64,000 nucleotides of DNA from Sphingomonas pseudosanguinis (GTDB lineage Bacteria > Pseudomonadota > Alphaproteobacteria > Sphingomonadales > Sphingomonadaceae). Below the pieces are notes generated by a model, which was not told where the DNA came from, searched no databases, and saw nothing but the letters and a program-made list of their open reading frames with translations. The translations under genes and the position numbers were made by a program. This document shows, piece after piece, positions 1 to 7,672 of this stretch (its first letter is position 1; every line of letters starts with the position of its first letter). The stretch spans positions 558,001-622,000 of the forward strand of contig NZ_JACIDH010000001.1 in NCBI RefSeq assembly GCF_014196255.1, given 5' to 3'.

Positions 1-1
1 C

Positions 2-1066
2 GAGGGCAATTATGGCGGGCTGGGCCTGACCGTCTCGATGGAGGACGGCGCGATCAAGGTCATCGCGCCGCAGGAGGATACGCCGGCGGGCCGCGCGGGC
101 GTGAAGTCGGGCGATTACATCACCCATATCGACGGCAAGCTGATCTACGGCCAGTCGCTGGACGAGGCGATCGGCCAGATGCGCGGCAAGCCCGGCACCA
201 AGATCAAGCTGACCCTCGTCCGCCCCGGCCGCGACAAGCCGATCGAGCTGACCCTGACCCGCGAGGTCATTGTCCAGCGCCCGGTGAAGTGGGAGGTGAA
301 GGGCGATATCGGCTATATCAACATCAACACCTTCTCCGAGAATACCGGCGCGGACACGCGGGCCGCGATCATGGCGATCGACAAGGCGCTGGGTCACCGG
401 CCGCTCGGCTATGTCGTCGACCTGCGCGACAATGGCGGCGGATTGCTGACCCAGGCGATCGCGGTCAGCGACGCCTTTCTCGATCACGGCGAGATCGTGT
501 CGCAGCGCGGTCGCGAGAAGTCGGACATCGAGCGCTATTACGCCAAGCCCGGCGACGATGCGCATGGCCTGCCCATCATCGTGCTGACCAACTCCGGCAC
601 CGCCTCCGCCTCGGAGATCGTCGCGGGCGCGCTGCAGGACCATCACCGTGCGATCGTCATGGGCGAGCGCAGTTTCGGCAAGGGCTCGGTGCAGACGCTG
701 CTGCCGCTCGGCCCCGAAACCGCGCTGCGCCTGACCACCGCGCGCTATTACACCCCCTCGGGTCGGTCGGTGCAGGAGGGCGGGATCGAGCCGGACATCA
801 AGGTCCCGCAGATTTCCGACCCCGATTACAAGACGCGCCCCGTCTTCCGCGAGGCCGATCTGCGCCGTCACCTGATCAACGAGGTGAAGGCCGACAACAA
901 GATTCTGGAGGAGGACAATAAGGACGATCCGCGCTTCGCCGCCACGCCCGAGGCGCTGAAGAAGCAGGGGGTTGAGGACTTCCAGCTCTATTATGCGCTG
1001 AAGACGATCGCCCGGCTGGGCGGCCCGGCGCAGGTCGCCGCCGCCACCAAGCCGCCGGTGAAGTGA
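2..1066 (+). CDS. ctpA: C-terminal processing protease (S41), 5'-truncated
   Basis: Periplasmic carboxyl-terminal processing protease of family S41A, which trims or degrades envelope proteins. The window opens inside the gene, so the start and signal peptide are missing; 354 residues remain. A PDZ domain comes first (GLGLTV loop at the very edge, then about 80 residues), followed by the S41 catalytic core. The Ser of GTAS (codon at 605) and the Lys of SFGK lie 25 residues apart, which is the spacing of the family's Ser/Lys dyad. The charged C-terminal tail is poorly conserved in such proteins. dsbB starts 2 nt after the stop, so the two are probably co-transcribed. Family assignment is firm; the substrate is unknown. 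Confidence 0.95.
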   Translation, partial: EGNYGGLGLTVSMEDGAIKVIAPQEDTPAGRAGVKSGDYITHIDGKLIYGQSLDEAIGQMRGKPGTKIKLTLVRPGRDKPIELTLTREVIVQRPVKWEVKGDIGYININTFSENTGADTRAAIMAIDKALGHRPLGYVVDLRDNGGGLLTQAIAVSDAFLDHGEIVSQRGREKSDIERYYAKPGDDAHGLPIIVLTNSGTASASEIVAGALQDHHRAIVMGERSFGKGSVQTLLPLGPETALRLTTARYYTPSGRSVQEGGIEPDIKVPQISDPDYKTRPVFREADLRRHLINEVKADNKILEEDNKDDPRFAATPEALKKQGVEDFQLYYALKTIARLGGPAQVAAATKPPVK

Positions 1067-1068
1067 CG

Positions 1069-1563
1069 ATGGCCGTGCCGCGCACCCGCAACGAGACGCG
1101 CGCCAATATGCTGGCGCTGCTGATCCCCGCCGCGCTGCTGGCGGGCGCCTGGGCCAGCCAGCTGATCGGCGGGCTGTACCCGTGCGAGATGTGCCATTGG
1201 CAGCGCTGGCCGCATTATGCCGCGCTGGTGCCGGCGCTCCTCGCCTTTGTCGTGCCGCAGCGGAGCATTCGCGGATCGCTTGTCATCCTTGCCGCGTTGT
1301 TGATCGCGGTGTCGGGGGTGATCGGTGTGGCGCATGCCGGGGTCGAATATGGCTGGTGGCAGGGCTTCACCGCGTGCACCTCGACGGTGGATTTGACGGG
1401 GTTGAGCGCGGCGGACCGATTGAGCGCCATCATGAAGGCGCCGGTCATCCGCTGCGACGTGGCGCAATGGACGTTGGGCGGCATCTCGCTGGCGGGGTTC
1501 AATGCGATCATCTCGCTGGGCGGCGCGGCGGCGATCCTGTTGTTGATGAGGAAGGCACGATGA
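1069..1563 (+). CDS. dsbB: disulfide bond formation protein B family
   Basis: Inner-membrane DsbB-family protein of 164 residues, expected to reoxidise a periplasmic DsbA-type thiol oxidase and pass the electrons to ubiquinone. About four hydrophobic segments are visible. The first periplasmic loop carries the CxxC pair C39/C42 (PCEMCHWQRWPH). A second loop carries two further cysteines (FTACTST and VIRCDV). ATG 1069 follows the ctpA stop by 2 nt; an in-frame GTG at 1063 overlapping that stop is an alternative start. The 3' end overlaps coq7 by 4 nt (ATGA). The link to quinone chemistry fits the neighbour coq7. Confidence 0.9.
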   Translation: MAVPRTRNETRANMLALLIPAALLAGAWASQLIGGLYPCEMCHWQRWPHYAALVPALLAFVVPQRSIRGSLVILAALLIAVSGVIGVAHAGVEYGWWQGFTACTSTVDLTGLSAADRLSAIMKAPVIRCDVAQWTLGGISLAGFNAIISLGGAAAILLLMRKAR

Positions 1564-2102
1564 GCCAGCTTCGCTGGATGCCGGGCGACCGGCGCGAGAC
1601 GATGAAGGCGATGATCCGGGTGGATCAGGCCGGCGAATATGGCGCGACCCGCATCTATGCCGGGCAGCTGGCGGTGCTGGGCGACCGGCATCCCGCCTCG
1701 CGCGCGATCCATCACATGGCCGAGCAGGAAGAGCGTCACCGCGCCTTTTTCGACCGGATGATCGCCGAGCGCCGCGTGCGGCCGACGCTGTTCCAGCCCT
1801 TCTGGGACAAGGCGGGCTTCGCGCTGGGCGCGATCACGGCGGCGATCGGGCCGAAGGCGGCGATGGCCTGCACCGCGGCGGTCGAGACCGAGATCGACAA
1901 ACATTATCAGGCACAGCGCGACCAGCTGGGCGACAGCGATCCCGAATTGTCGGACGCCATCGCCGATTTCCAGGCCGAGGAGCTGGAGCATCGCGACCAT
2001 GCGCTGGGCGCGGGCGCGGAAGAGGCGATCGCCTATCCGGTGCTGTACGGCGCGATCCGGGCGGGCTGCAAATTCGCCATCGCGGCGGCCAAGCGTATCT
2101 GA
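1560..2102 (+). CDS. coq7: demethoxyubiquinone hydroxylase, COQ7 family
   Basis: Di-iron monooxygenase of 180 residues that hydroxylates demethoxyubiquinone late in ubiquinone synthesis; peripheral to the inner membrane. The ferritin-like four-helix ligand set is complete: E26, E57 and H60 (EQEERH), E109 (AAVETE), E141 and H144 (EELEH). ATG 1560 overlaps the dsbB stop in an ATGA, so translational coupling is likely, and the length is usual for bacterial COQ7. Ubiquinone synthesis also appears at ubiA, and cyoABCD is a ubiquinol consumer in the same window. Family call is firm from the ligand pattern. Confidence 0.93.
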   Translation: MSQLRWMPGDRRETMKAMIRVDQAGEYGATRIYAGQLAVLGDRHPASRAIHHMAEQEERHRAFFDRMIAERRVRPTLFQPFWDKAGFALGAITAAIGPKAAMACTAAVETEIDKHYQAQRDQLGDSDPELSDAIADFQAEELEHRDHALGAGAEEAIAYPVLYGAIRAGCKFAIAAAKRI

Positions 2103-2125
2103 GCCGGACCAACGGGAGAGAGAGG

Positions 2126-2590
2126 ATGAAGAACCGGACCTGGGCCGCAGTCCTGCTGGCCACCCTCGCCATGACCGGCACCGCGACGGCGCAGCAGGTC
2201 GCCGCCCCCGGCGCGATCAAGCCCAAGCCGGTCGAAGGGCCGGGCGAAGTGTCGCGCAACGCACCCGTCAACGGCGTGCTGACCCTGTTCGGCAACGAAC
2301 GCTGCCCGACCGACAATAGCGGCAACGAGATCGTCGTCTGCGTCCGGCGCGGCGCGGAGGAGCAGTTCCGTGTCCCGAAGGAGCTGCGCGATCTGCAGGT
2401 GACGCCCGAGAATGAGAGCTGGGCGGTGCGCGCGACGGGCACGGTGAACGAGGGCGTCGGCGTGAACGGCATCGGCAGCTGCTCGGCGGTCGGCGCCGGC
2501 GGCGCAACCGGCTGCTTCGCGCAGCGGGTCCGCGAGAACCGGGCGGCCAATGCCGACCGGCGGCGGCAGGAGGAAGCGGGCAACCGCTGA
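2126..2590 (+). CDS. small secreted hypothetical protein
   Basis: Protein of 154 residues with a clear Sec signal peptide (MKNRTW, hydrophobic stretch, cleavage expected after TATAQ). The mature part has three or more cysteines (ERCPTD, VVCVRR, GSCSAV, TGCFAQ), which suggests periplasmic disulfides, and ends in a charged Arg/Glu-rich tail. The sequence gggagagagagg lies just before the start codon. It follows coq7 by 23 nt and may be the last gene of the ctpA-dsbB-coq7 run. I do not recognise a domain; similar Cys-containing secreted proteins are common in sphingomonads, but no function can be stated. Confidence 0.75.
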   Translation: MKNRTWAAVLLATLAMTGTATAQQVAAPGAIKPKPVEGPGEVSRNAPVNGVLTLFGNERCPTDNSGNEIVVCVRRGAEEQFRVPKELRDLQVTPENESWAVRATGTVNEGVGVNGIGSCSAVGAGGATGCFAQRVRENRAANADRRRQEEAGNR

Positions 2591-2912
2591 TCGCGTTTCG
2601 GTGTTTCCGGGGGGCGTGCTGGCTCACGGGCCGGGACACCCCTCCGTCAGGCCTGCGGCCTGCCACCTCCCCTTACAGGGGAGGATGACTCCCGCCTTCG
2701 TTCGGCTGAACCCACTAGGGCTCTGCCATGAGGATGTTGGGGGAGGCCGAACACCCCACCGCCGTTCAGCCTGAGCGAAGTCGAAGGCCACGGGACGCGC
2801 TTGCCCACGGCAATGCCGAGGGAAGGCGAGGGCAGGACATACGCTTCGACTCCGCTCAGCGTGAACGGCTTTGGTGGCCTGGGGCCGAGATCCGCGCGGC
2901 CGCTGTAGAACC
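2591..2912. repeat. gene-free interval with two intergenic repeat families
   Basis: No gene is seen in this 322-base gap. It holds a right half of the ATTCCTCCCC-type element (about 2634-2684, ending in accttacaggggagga-like sequence). It also holds an inverted pair of the REP-like repeat built on cgacttcgctcag (2762-2790 and 2842-2869). The two flanking genes converge here, so the palindromes may also act as terminators; that is inference. Confidence 0.7.
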
Positions 2913-3977
2913 TTACGCTGCCACGGCCTCCACCCGCCGGGCCTGCGCCATCCGGTCCATGGCGATCGTGCGGGCCGCCTCATGCGGCGTCATCCCCTCA
3001 CGCGCCGCCAGCGCCAGCGTGGTCTTCATCCGCTGGCCGACGCCCATGACCCGCCGCCGCACCTCTGAGGCGTTCCAGCCGAGATGCTCGCCCGCGACAT
3101 TGATGATCCCGCCGGCATTGACCAGGAAGTCCGGGGCATAGAGCACGTCGCGCTCGGCCAGGCGGACGGCCAGATCCGCATCGGCGAGCTGATTGTTGGC
3201 CGCGCCGCATACCACTCGCGCACGCAGTTGCGCGACGGCTTCGGCATCCAGCACACCGCCGAGCGCGCAGGGTGCGAACACATCGGCGCGGGCGGACAGC
3301 AGCGCCTTGCTGCTCATCACCATGGCGCCGAAGCGATCCGCCGCGCGCGCCGCCACCTCGCTGCGCGGTTCGGCGACGATCAGCTTCGCGCCCATGCCGT
3401 GCAGCAATTCGCACAGCGCGAAGCCGACATGGCCCAGCCCCTGCACCGCCACCGTGACATCGGACAGTTCGGCGTCCAGCCGGTGACGCACCGCCACCCG
3501 CATCGCCTGTACGACGCCCAGCGCGGTCCAGGGAGACGGATCGCCGCCCGGCCGGCCATCGCGCGGCGGCAGGCCGGCAACGTGGCGGGTTTCGCCCGCG
3601 ACGACCTCCATATCCGCGACGCCGGTGCCGACATCCTCGGCGGTGACGTAGCGGCCCTTCAGCTCGCGGACGACCCGGCCAAAGGCGCGGAACAGCGCGG
3701 CGCGGTCATGCGGTCGTTCGGGACTGCGCAACACCGCCTTGCCACCGCCAAAGGGTAGGTCGGCCAGCGCGTTCTTCAACGCCATGCCCTCGGCCAGCCG
3801 CAGCGCGTCGACGACGGCATCCTGATCACTCGTATAGTGCCAGAAGCGACACCCGCCCGCCGCCGGCCCCAGCGCGGTCGAATGCAGTACGATGACGCCG
3901 CTCGCCCCGCTCTCGGCATCGCGAAAGGGTACCACCTCTTCGGGCGGCAGGCTGTGGCTGTCATGGGGCAATCGCAT
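2913..3977 (-). CDS. ldh: Glu/Leu/Phe/Val dehydrogenase (leucine dehydrogenase type)
   Basis: NAD(P)-dependent amino-acid dehydrogenase of 354 residues that oxidatively deaminates branched-chain amino acids to 2-oxo acids. The N-terminal catalytic domain shows GPAAGGCRF, the Lys in MALKNALADLPFGGGKAV and AEDVGTGVADM. A Rossmann domain follows with the glycine motif VQGLGHVG, then CGAANNQLAD and PDFLVNAGGIINVA. ATG 3977 is preferred over ATG 3986 because a GAGG lies 9 nt upstream of the former and directly touches the latter. It is divergent from an Lrp-family gene, the usual arrangement for a regulator of branched-chain amino-acid catabolism. Exact substrate preference among Leu, Val and Phe is not decidable. 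Confidence 0.88.
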   Translation of the reverse strand: MRLPHDSHSLPPEEVVPFRDAESGASGVIVLHSTALGPAAGGCRFWHYTSDQDAVVDALRLAEGMALKNALADLPFGGGKAVLRSPERPHDRAALFRAFGRVVRELKGRYVTAEDVGTGVADMEVVAGETRHVAGLPPRDGRPGGDPSPWTALGVVQAMRVAVRHRLDAELSDVTVAVQGLGHVGFALCELLHGMGAKLIVAEPRSEVAARAADRFGAMVMSSKALLSARADVFAPCALGGVLDAEAVAQLRARVVCGAANNQLADADLAVRLAERDVLYAPDFLVNAGGIINVAGEHLGWNASEVRRRVMGVGQRMKTTLALAAREGMTPHEAARTIAMDRMAQARRVEAVAA

Positions 3978-4071
3978 CGTCTTCATCCTCGATCTGATGC
4001 AGGCAATCTAGCCGAAGGGCCGCAGAGAAACTGGTCGCATTCGAGGGGTTTTCCCCCAAAGCGGGGATGGA

Positions 4072-4095
4072 TCGTTCGACAATCCTGTCTTACGA
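4072..4095. promoter_or_regulatory. candidate operator between ldh and the Lrp-family gene
   Basis: Imperfect 24-bp palindrome: TCGTTCGACA, a 4-nt centre, then TGTCTTACGA, with 8 of 10 arm positions pairing. It ends 8 nt before the regulator's ATG and overlaps its ribosome-binding region. Binding by the adjacent Lrp-family protein is inferred from position and symmetry only. Confidence 0.35.
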
Positions 4096-4103
4096 GAATG
4101 ATC

Positions 4104-4574
4104 ATGCCGCATGATCTCGATATTTGGGAACGTCGTATCCTCGCGCTGCTGCAAGAGGATGCGAGTCTGTCGACCGCCGCCATCGCCGAGACGGTGGGGC
4201 TGTCCGCCTCGCCCTGCTGGCGGCGGATCGACCGGCTGGAGCGTGACGGGATCATCAAGCGGCGCGTGGCGCTGGTCGATCGCACCAAGATCGGGCTGAA
4301 GGCGCAGATCTTCGCGCAGGTGAAGCTCAACGCGCATGGCCGCGCCAATCTCGACGAGTTCACCGCCGCGATCCGCGAAGTGCCCGAAGTGATGGAGTGC
4401 CACGTCCTGATGGGCTCGGTCGACTTCATGCTGCGTATCGTCGCGGCCGATATCGAATCCTATGAACGGCTGTTCTTCGAGCGGCTGTCCAACCTGCCCG
4501 GCGTGCAGGAGATCAACTCGACGGTTGCACTGTCGGAGATCAAGTCGACGACCTCGCTGCCGATGCCGGGCTAA
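4104..4574 (+). CDS. Lrp/AsnC family transcriptional regulator
   Basis: Regulator of 156 residues. The N-terminal winged helix-turn-helix (residues about 3-60: LDIWERRILALLQEDA, IAETVGLSASPCWRRIDRL) is followed by the RAM/AsnC ligand-binding domain (CHVLMGSVDFMLRIVA, TVALSEIKSTTSLP). ATG 4104 has GAGA 6 nt upstream; ATG 4098 is also in frame. It is divergent from a leucine-type dehydrogenase, so it most likely senses branched-chain or aromatic amino acids and controls that gene. This is inference from neighbourhood and the known behaviour of Lrp proteins. The stop codon is immediately followed by an intergenic repeat element. Confidence 0.92.
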   Translation: MPHDLDIWERRILALLQEDASLSTAAIAETVGLSASPCWRRIDRLERDGIIKRRVALVDRTKIGLKAQIFAQVKLNAHGRANLDEFTAAIREVPEVMECHVLMGSVDFMLRIVAADIESYERLFFERLSNLPGVQEINSTVALSEIKSTTSLPMPG

Positions 4575-4703
4575 CCAAATTCCTCCCCTGCAAGGGGAGG
4601 TGGCGCGCATAAGCGCGTCGGAGGGGGGTCCAGCTTTCGAGAGGGCGACACCCCTCCGTCAGGGCTTCGCCCTGCCACCTCCCCTTCCAGGGGAGGAATT
4701 TGG
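4575..4703. repeat. ATTCCTCCCC-type palindromic element, copy 2
   Basis: Element of 129 bp with terminal inverted repeats: ccaaattcctcccc at the left and ggggaggaatttgg at the right. Each half is itself a hairpin (cctcccctgcaaggggagg on the left; cctccccttccaggggagg on the right), and the halves are joined by a variable middle. It begins directly after the Lrp-family stop codon. It encodes nothing, and similar copies recur through the window. Confidence 0.85.
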
Positions 4704-4770
4704 TGGTCGCGCGCTTGTCCCCGATCTTGCAGGCGGCTAGCGCCAAGGCGACCAACCAGGGGGTGATCCG

Positions 4771-6186
4771 ATGACGCGGTGGCAGGGCTTGGGCGGCATT
4801 CGGGCGGGCCTGTTCCTTCTGGTCTGGGTCTCCTGCGCCTGGTTCGGCTCGTGGGAACTTAACCCCAACAACGCCACCCGCCTGTTCGCCGCGATCCGCA
4901 TGGTCGAGGATGGCTCCGCGACCATCGATCCCTTCGCGCCGCTGACCATCGACAAGGCGCAGTTCGGTGACCATGCCTATCTCGACAAGGCGCCGGGCAT
5001 GACGCTGATGGCGGTGCCGGCGGTCGCGCTGACCGATGCGGTGACGGGCGATCGCGCCGACCGGTATCAGCCGAGCGTCTTCGACTTGGGCTTCGTCGAC
5101 TATCTCAAGCTGCGCACGCGGGTCGCCGCCGCGACCGGCTCGGCGCTGCTGACCGCGATCGCGGCGGTGATGCTGTTCGACCTGGCGCTGATCGTGACGG
5201 GCGGCGTCGGTGCGGGCCTGTTCGCGGCGCTGGCCTATGCGCTGGGCACGCCGATCTGGGGTTATTCCACCACGCTGCTCGGCCATGCGAGCGTGGCGGC
5301 GCTGTTCGTCATCGCGCTGGTCGGGGTTGCGCGGGGCGGCGGGCGCTGGCTGGCGGTGGCGGGACTGGCGCTCGGCTGGGCGGTGGTGGTCGAATATCAG
5401 GCGGTGCTGGCGGGATCGGTCATCGGGTTTTGGGCGCTGTGGCGGCACCGCACCGATCGCAGGGCGATCTGGCCGTTCCTGGCCGCCGGCTTGGTCGGCG
5501 TGGTGCCGCTGTTCGCCTATAATCTCTTCGCCTTCGGGACGCCGTTCCGCATCGGCTATTCGGGCGTCGTCGGGTTCGAGGGGATGCAGCAGGGGCTGTT
5601 CGGGCTGACCGTGCCGCATGTCGCGGTGCTGCGCGAAATCCTGATCGGGCCGACGCGAGGGCTGGTCTGGGTCGCGCCGATCCTGATCCTAGCGCCGATC
5701 GGCCTGTGGCAGCTGGCGGAGGCGCGCGCGACGCGCGGGCTGGCGCTGACCGCCGCCGGGGTGGCGCTGATCGCGCTGCTGGTCAATGCGGCCTATGTCT
5801 ATTGGGACGGCGGCAACGCCACCGGCCCGCGCCATGCCATGCCGCTGACCGGGGTCGCGGCGCTGGGGCTGGCGCCGCTCTGGGCATCCTTGCACTGGGG
5901 ATGGCAGCGGGCGGCGCTGGCGCTCCTGCTGGCGGGATCGGTGGCGATCAACCTGACGATCGCGGCGGCGGAGATTTTCGCGCCGCCCGAATATCGCTGG
6001 GCCTGGTGGCAGGCGGTGATCCAGCTTCGCTTCCGCCATGGTGACCTTCGCACCATCCCCTCCGAATGGTGGGGATGGACGACATGGGCCGGACTATATT
6101 TGTGGGTGGCCGTCGCGATCCCGCTGGCCCTGTGGCTGGTTCAGCGCGCGTGGCGCTTGAGCCCGCGCACCCGGTGCCAGATGTAG
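4771..6186 (+). CDS. polytopic membrane protein, GT-C glycosyltransferase-like
   Basis: Integral membrane protein of 471 residues with roughly ten to twelve hydrophobic segments. After the first membrane segment there is a long hydrophilic loop (NPNNATRLFAAIRMVEDGS, then YLDKAPGMTLMAVP). This resembles the first periplasmic loop of GT-C fold (ArnT/PMT-like) transferases, where a 'DKAPG' type motif is common. I infer a lipid-linked sugar transferase or a related fold but cannot name a substrate. ATG 4771 is preceded by a GGGGGTGAT stretch. The 3' end overlaps the convergent DedA gene by 46 nt. Confidence 0.65.
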   Translation: MTRWQGLGGIRAGLFLLVWVSCAWFGSWELNPNNATRLFAAIRMVEDGSATIDPFAPLTIDKAQFGDHAYLDKAPGMTLMAVPAVALTDAVTGDRADRYQPSVFDLGFVDYLKLRTRVAAATGSALLTAIAAVMLFDLALIVTGGVGAGLFAALAYALGTPIWGYSTTLLGHASVAALFVIALVGVARGGGRWLAVAGLALGWAVVVEYQAVLAGSVIGFWALWRHRTDRRAIWPFLAAGLVGVVPLFAYNLFAFGTPFRIGYSGVVGFEGMQQGLFGLTVPHVAVLREILIGPTRGLVWVAPILILAPIGLWQLAEARATRGLALTAAGVALIALLVNAAYVYWDGGNATGPRHAMPLTGVAALGLAPLWASLHWGWQRAALALLLAGSVAINLTIAAAEIFAPPEYRWAWWQAVIQLRFRHGDLRTIPSEWWGWTTWAGLYLWVAVAIPLALWLVQRAWRLSPRTRCQM

Positions 6187-6776
6187 AAGGCGATCAGCAC
6201 GACCAGGACGATCCCGATCGCCAGGTCGGCGCGGTGGAAAAAGGCTTTCACGCGCGGGTCCGAATCCCACTTCTCGCCCAGTTCGCGCCCGACGATCGCC
6301 AGCACCAGGCAGAAGGGCCAGCTGCCGATAAAGGTGTAGAGGTGGAAGGGGACGAGCTTCATCCGCGCGACGCCCGCCGGAAAGGCGATGAAGGTGCGGA
6401 TGACCGGCAGCAACCGCCCGATCAGCACCGCGATCGAGCCATAGCGCGCGAAGAAGCGGTCGGCCGCATCCAGCTCGCCCGGCCCGATCAGCAGATATTT
6501 GCCCCAGCGCTCGGCGACCGGCCGGCCGCCGCGCTTGCCGATCTCATAGGCGACGACCGACCCCAGATTGCACCCCAGCGCGCCCGCCGTCGCGGCGAGG
6601 TACAGGTTGAACTGCCCGGTCGACACCAGATAGCCCGCGAAGGGCATGATGATCTCGGAGGGGAGCGGAATGCACGCGCTCTCGATCGCCATCAGCAGCA
6701 TGATGCCCAGATAGCCGCCCGTCGAGATGACCCAGATGGCAAAGCTCGCCAGCGCGGAAAGAATATGTTCGACCAT
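6141..6776 (-). CDS. DedA family membrane protein
   Basis: DedA/SNARE-associated family protein of 211 residues, an inner-membrane protein of the group now linked to undecaprenyl-phosphate or phospholipid translocation and envelope integrity. Visible motifs are the ESACIPLPSEIIMPFAGYL stretch, the acidic E in VVAYEIGK, and RLLPVIRTFIAFPAGVARM, the conserved G/R-rich re-entrant loop. The start is set at ATG 6776 because the family begins just before the first membrane segment (ILSALASFAIWVI). It converges on the preceding membrane-protein gene with a 46-nt overlap and is divergent from the aldo/keto reductase. Substrate is not deducible. Confidence 0.9.
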   Translation of the reverse strand: MVEHILSALASFAIWVISTGGYLGIMLLMAIESACIPLPSEIIMPFAGYLVSTGQFNLYLAATAGALGCNLGSVVAYEIGKRGGRPVAERWGKYLLIGPGELDAADRFFARYGSIAVLIGRLLPVIRTFIAFPAGVARMKLVPFHLYTFIGSWPFCLVLAIVGRELGEKWDSDPRVKAFFHRADLAIGIVLVVLIAFYIWHRVRGLKRHAR

Positions 6777-6851
6777 GGGGCCAGCGACTTGCGCGATCGG
6801 GGGGCGGGGGTCAATCGGAACCGCGCGAGGGGGCGGTCGGTTTGGGACGCC

Positions 6852-7655
6852 ATGACCAAGCTGACCCTGAATGACGGCCGCAGCCTGCCCCAACTGGGCC
6901 TGGGCACCTATCAGATCCCGGATTCGCAGGCCGCGATGGTGGTGCGGCGCGGACTCGACACCGGCTATGGCCTGGTCGACACCGCCGCCATCTATGGCAA
7001 TGAGCGCGGGGTGGGCGATGGCCTGCGCGATGCCGATGTCTTCCTGACCACCAAGCTGTGGAACGACCGCCACCGCGATGCCGAGGCGGCCCTCGACGAA
7101 AGCCTCGCGCTGCTGGGCGTCGAGGCGGTCGATCTATATCTGATTCACTGGCCGGTGCCGGCCGAGGACGCCTATGTCGAGGCGTGGCAGAGCCTGATCG
7201 GCTTGCGCGAGGCGGGCAAGGCCAGGTCGATCGGCGTGTCGAACTTCCTGCCCGAGCATCTCGACCGCATCATCGATGCGACCGGCGTGGTGCCGGCGGT
7301 CAACCAGATCGAACTCCACCCCCGTTTCCAGCAGCGCGAGGCGCGAGCCTATCATGAAGCCAAGGGCATCGTGACCCAGAGCTGGAGTCCGTTGGGGCAG
7401 GGCGGCGAACTCCTGAAGACGCCTGAGATCGTCGCTATTGCCGAGAAGCATGGCCGATCGACGGCGCAGGTGGTGCTGGCCTGGCATCTGGCGCACGGCC
7501 TGTCGGCGATCCCCAAGGCGGCGGATGCGGCGCACATGGCGGACAATTTCGCCGCAACGGACCTCACGCTCGACGATGAGGACATGGCCGCGATCGATGC
7601 GCTGGACGATGCGGACGGGCGGATCGGGCCTGATCCCGCGAACATGGGCGCCTGA
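6852..7655 (+). CDS. aldo/keto reductase
   Basis: NADPH-dependent aldo/keto reductase of 267 residues with a (beta/alpha)8 barrel, cytoplasmic. The tetrad is complete: D and Y in VDTAAIYGNE, K in LTTKLWND, H in YLIHWPVP. Cofactor-binding parts are also present (IGVSNF, NQIELHP, SWSPLG, IPKAAD). It resembles the 2,5-diketo-gluconate/methylglyoxal reductase group (DkgA/B), but substrate range in this family is broad. ATG 6852 lies 76 nt from the divergent dedA start, so the two promoters share that short gap. Confidence 0.92.
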   Translation: MTKLTLNDGRSLPQLGLGTYQIPDSQAAMVVRRGLDTGYGLVDTAAIYGNERGVGDGLRDADVFLTTKLWNDRHRDAEAALDESLALLGVEAVDLYLIHWPVPAEDAYVEAWQSLIGLREAGKARSIGVSNFLPEHLDRIIDATGVVPAVNQIELHPRFQQREARAYHEAKGIVTQSWSPLGQGGELLKTPEIVAIAEKHGRSTAQVVLAWHLAHGLSAIPKAADAAHMADNFAATDLTLDDEDMAAIDALDDADGRIGPDPANMGA

Positions 7656-7672
7656 TCCGGACCAGCCGTTCC

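Noticed and set aside
6066..6851. Upstream extension of the aldo/keto reductase frame
   Set aside because: Runs antisense through dedA; family similarity begins at 6852.
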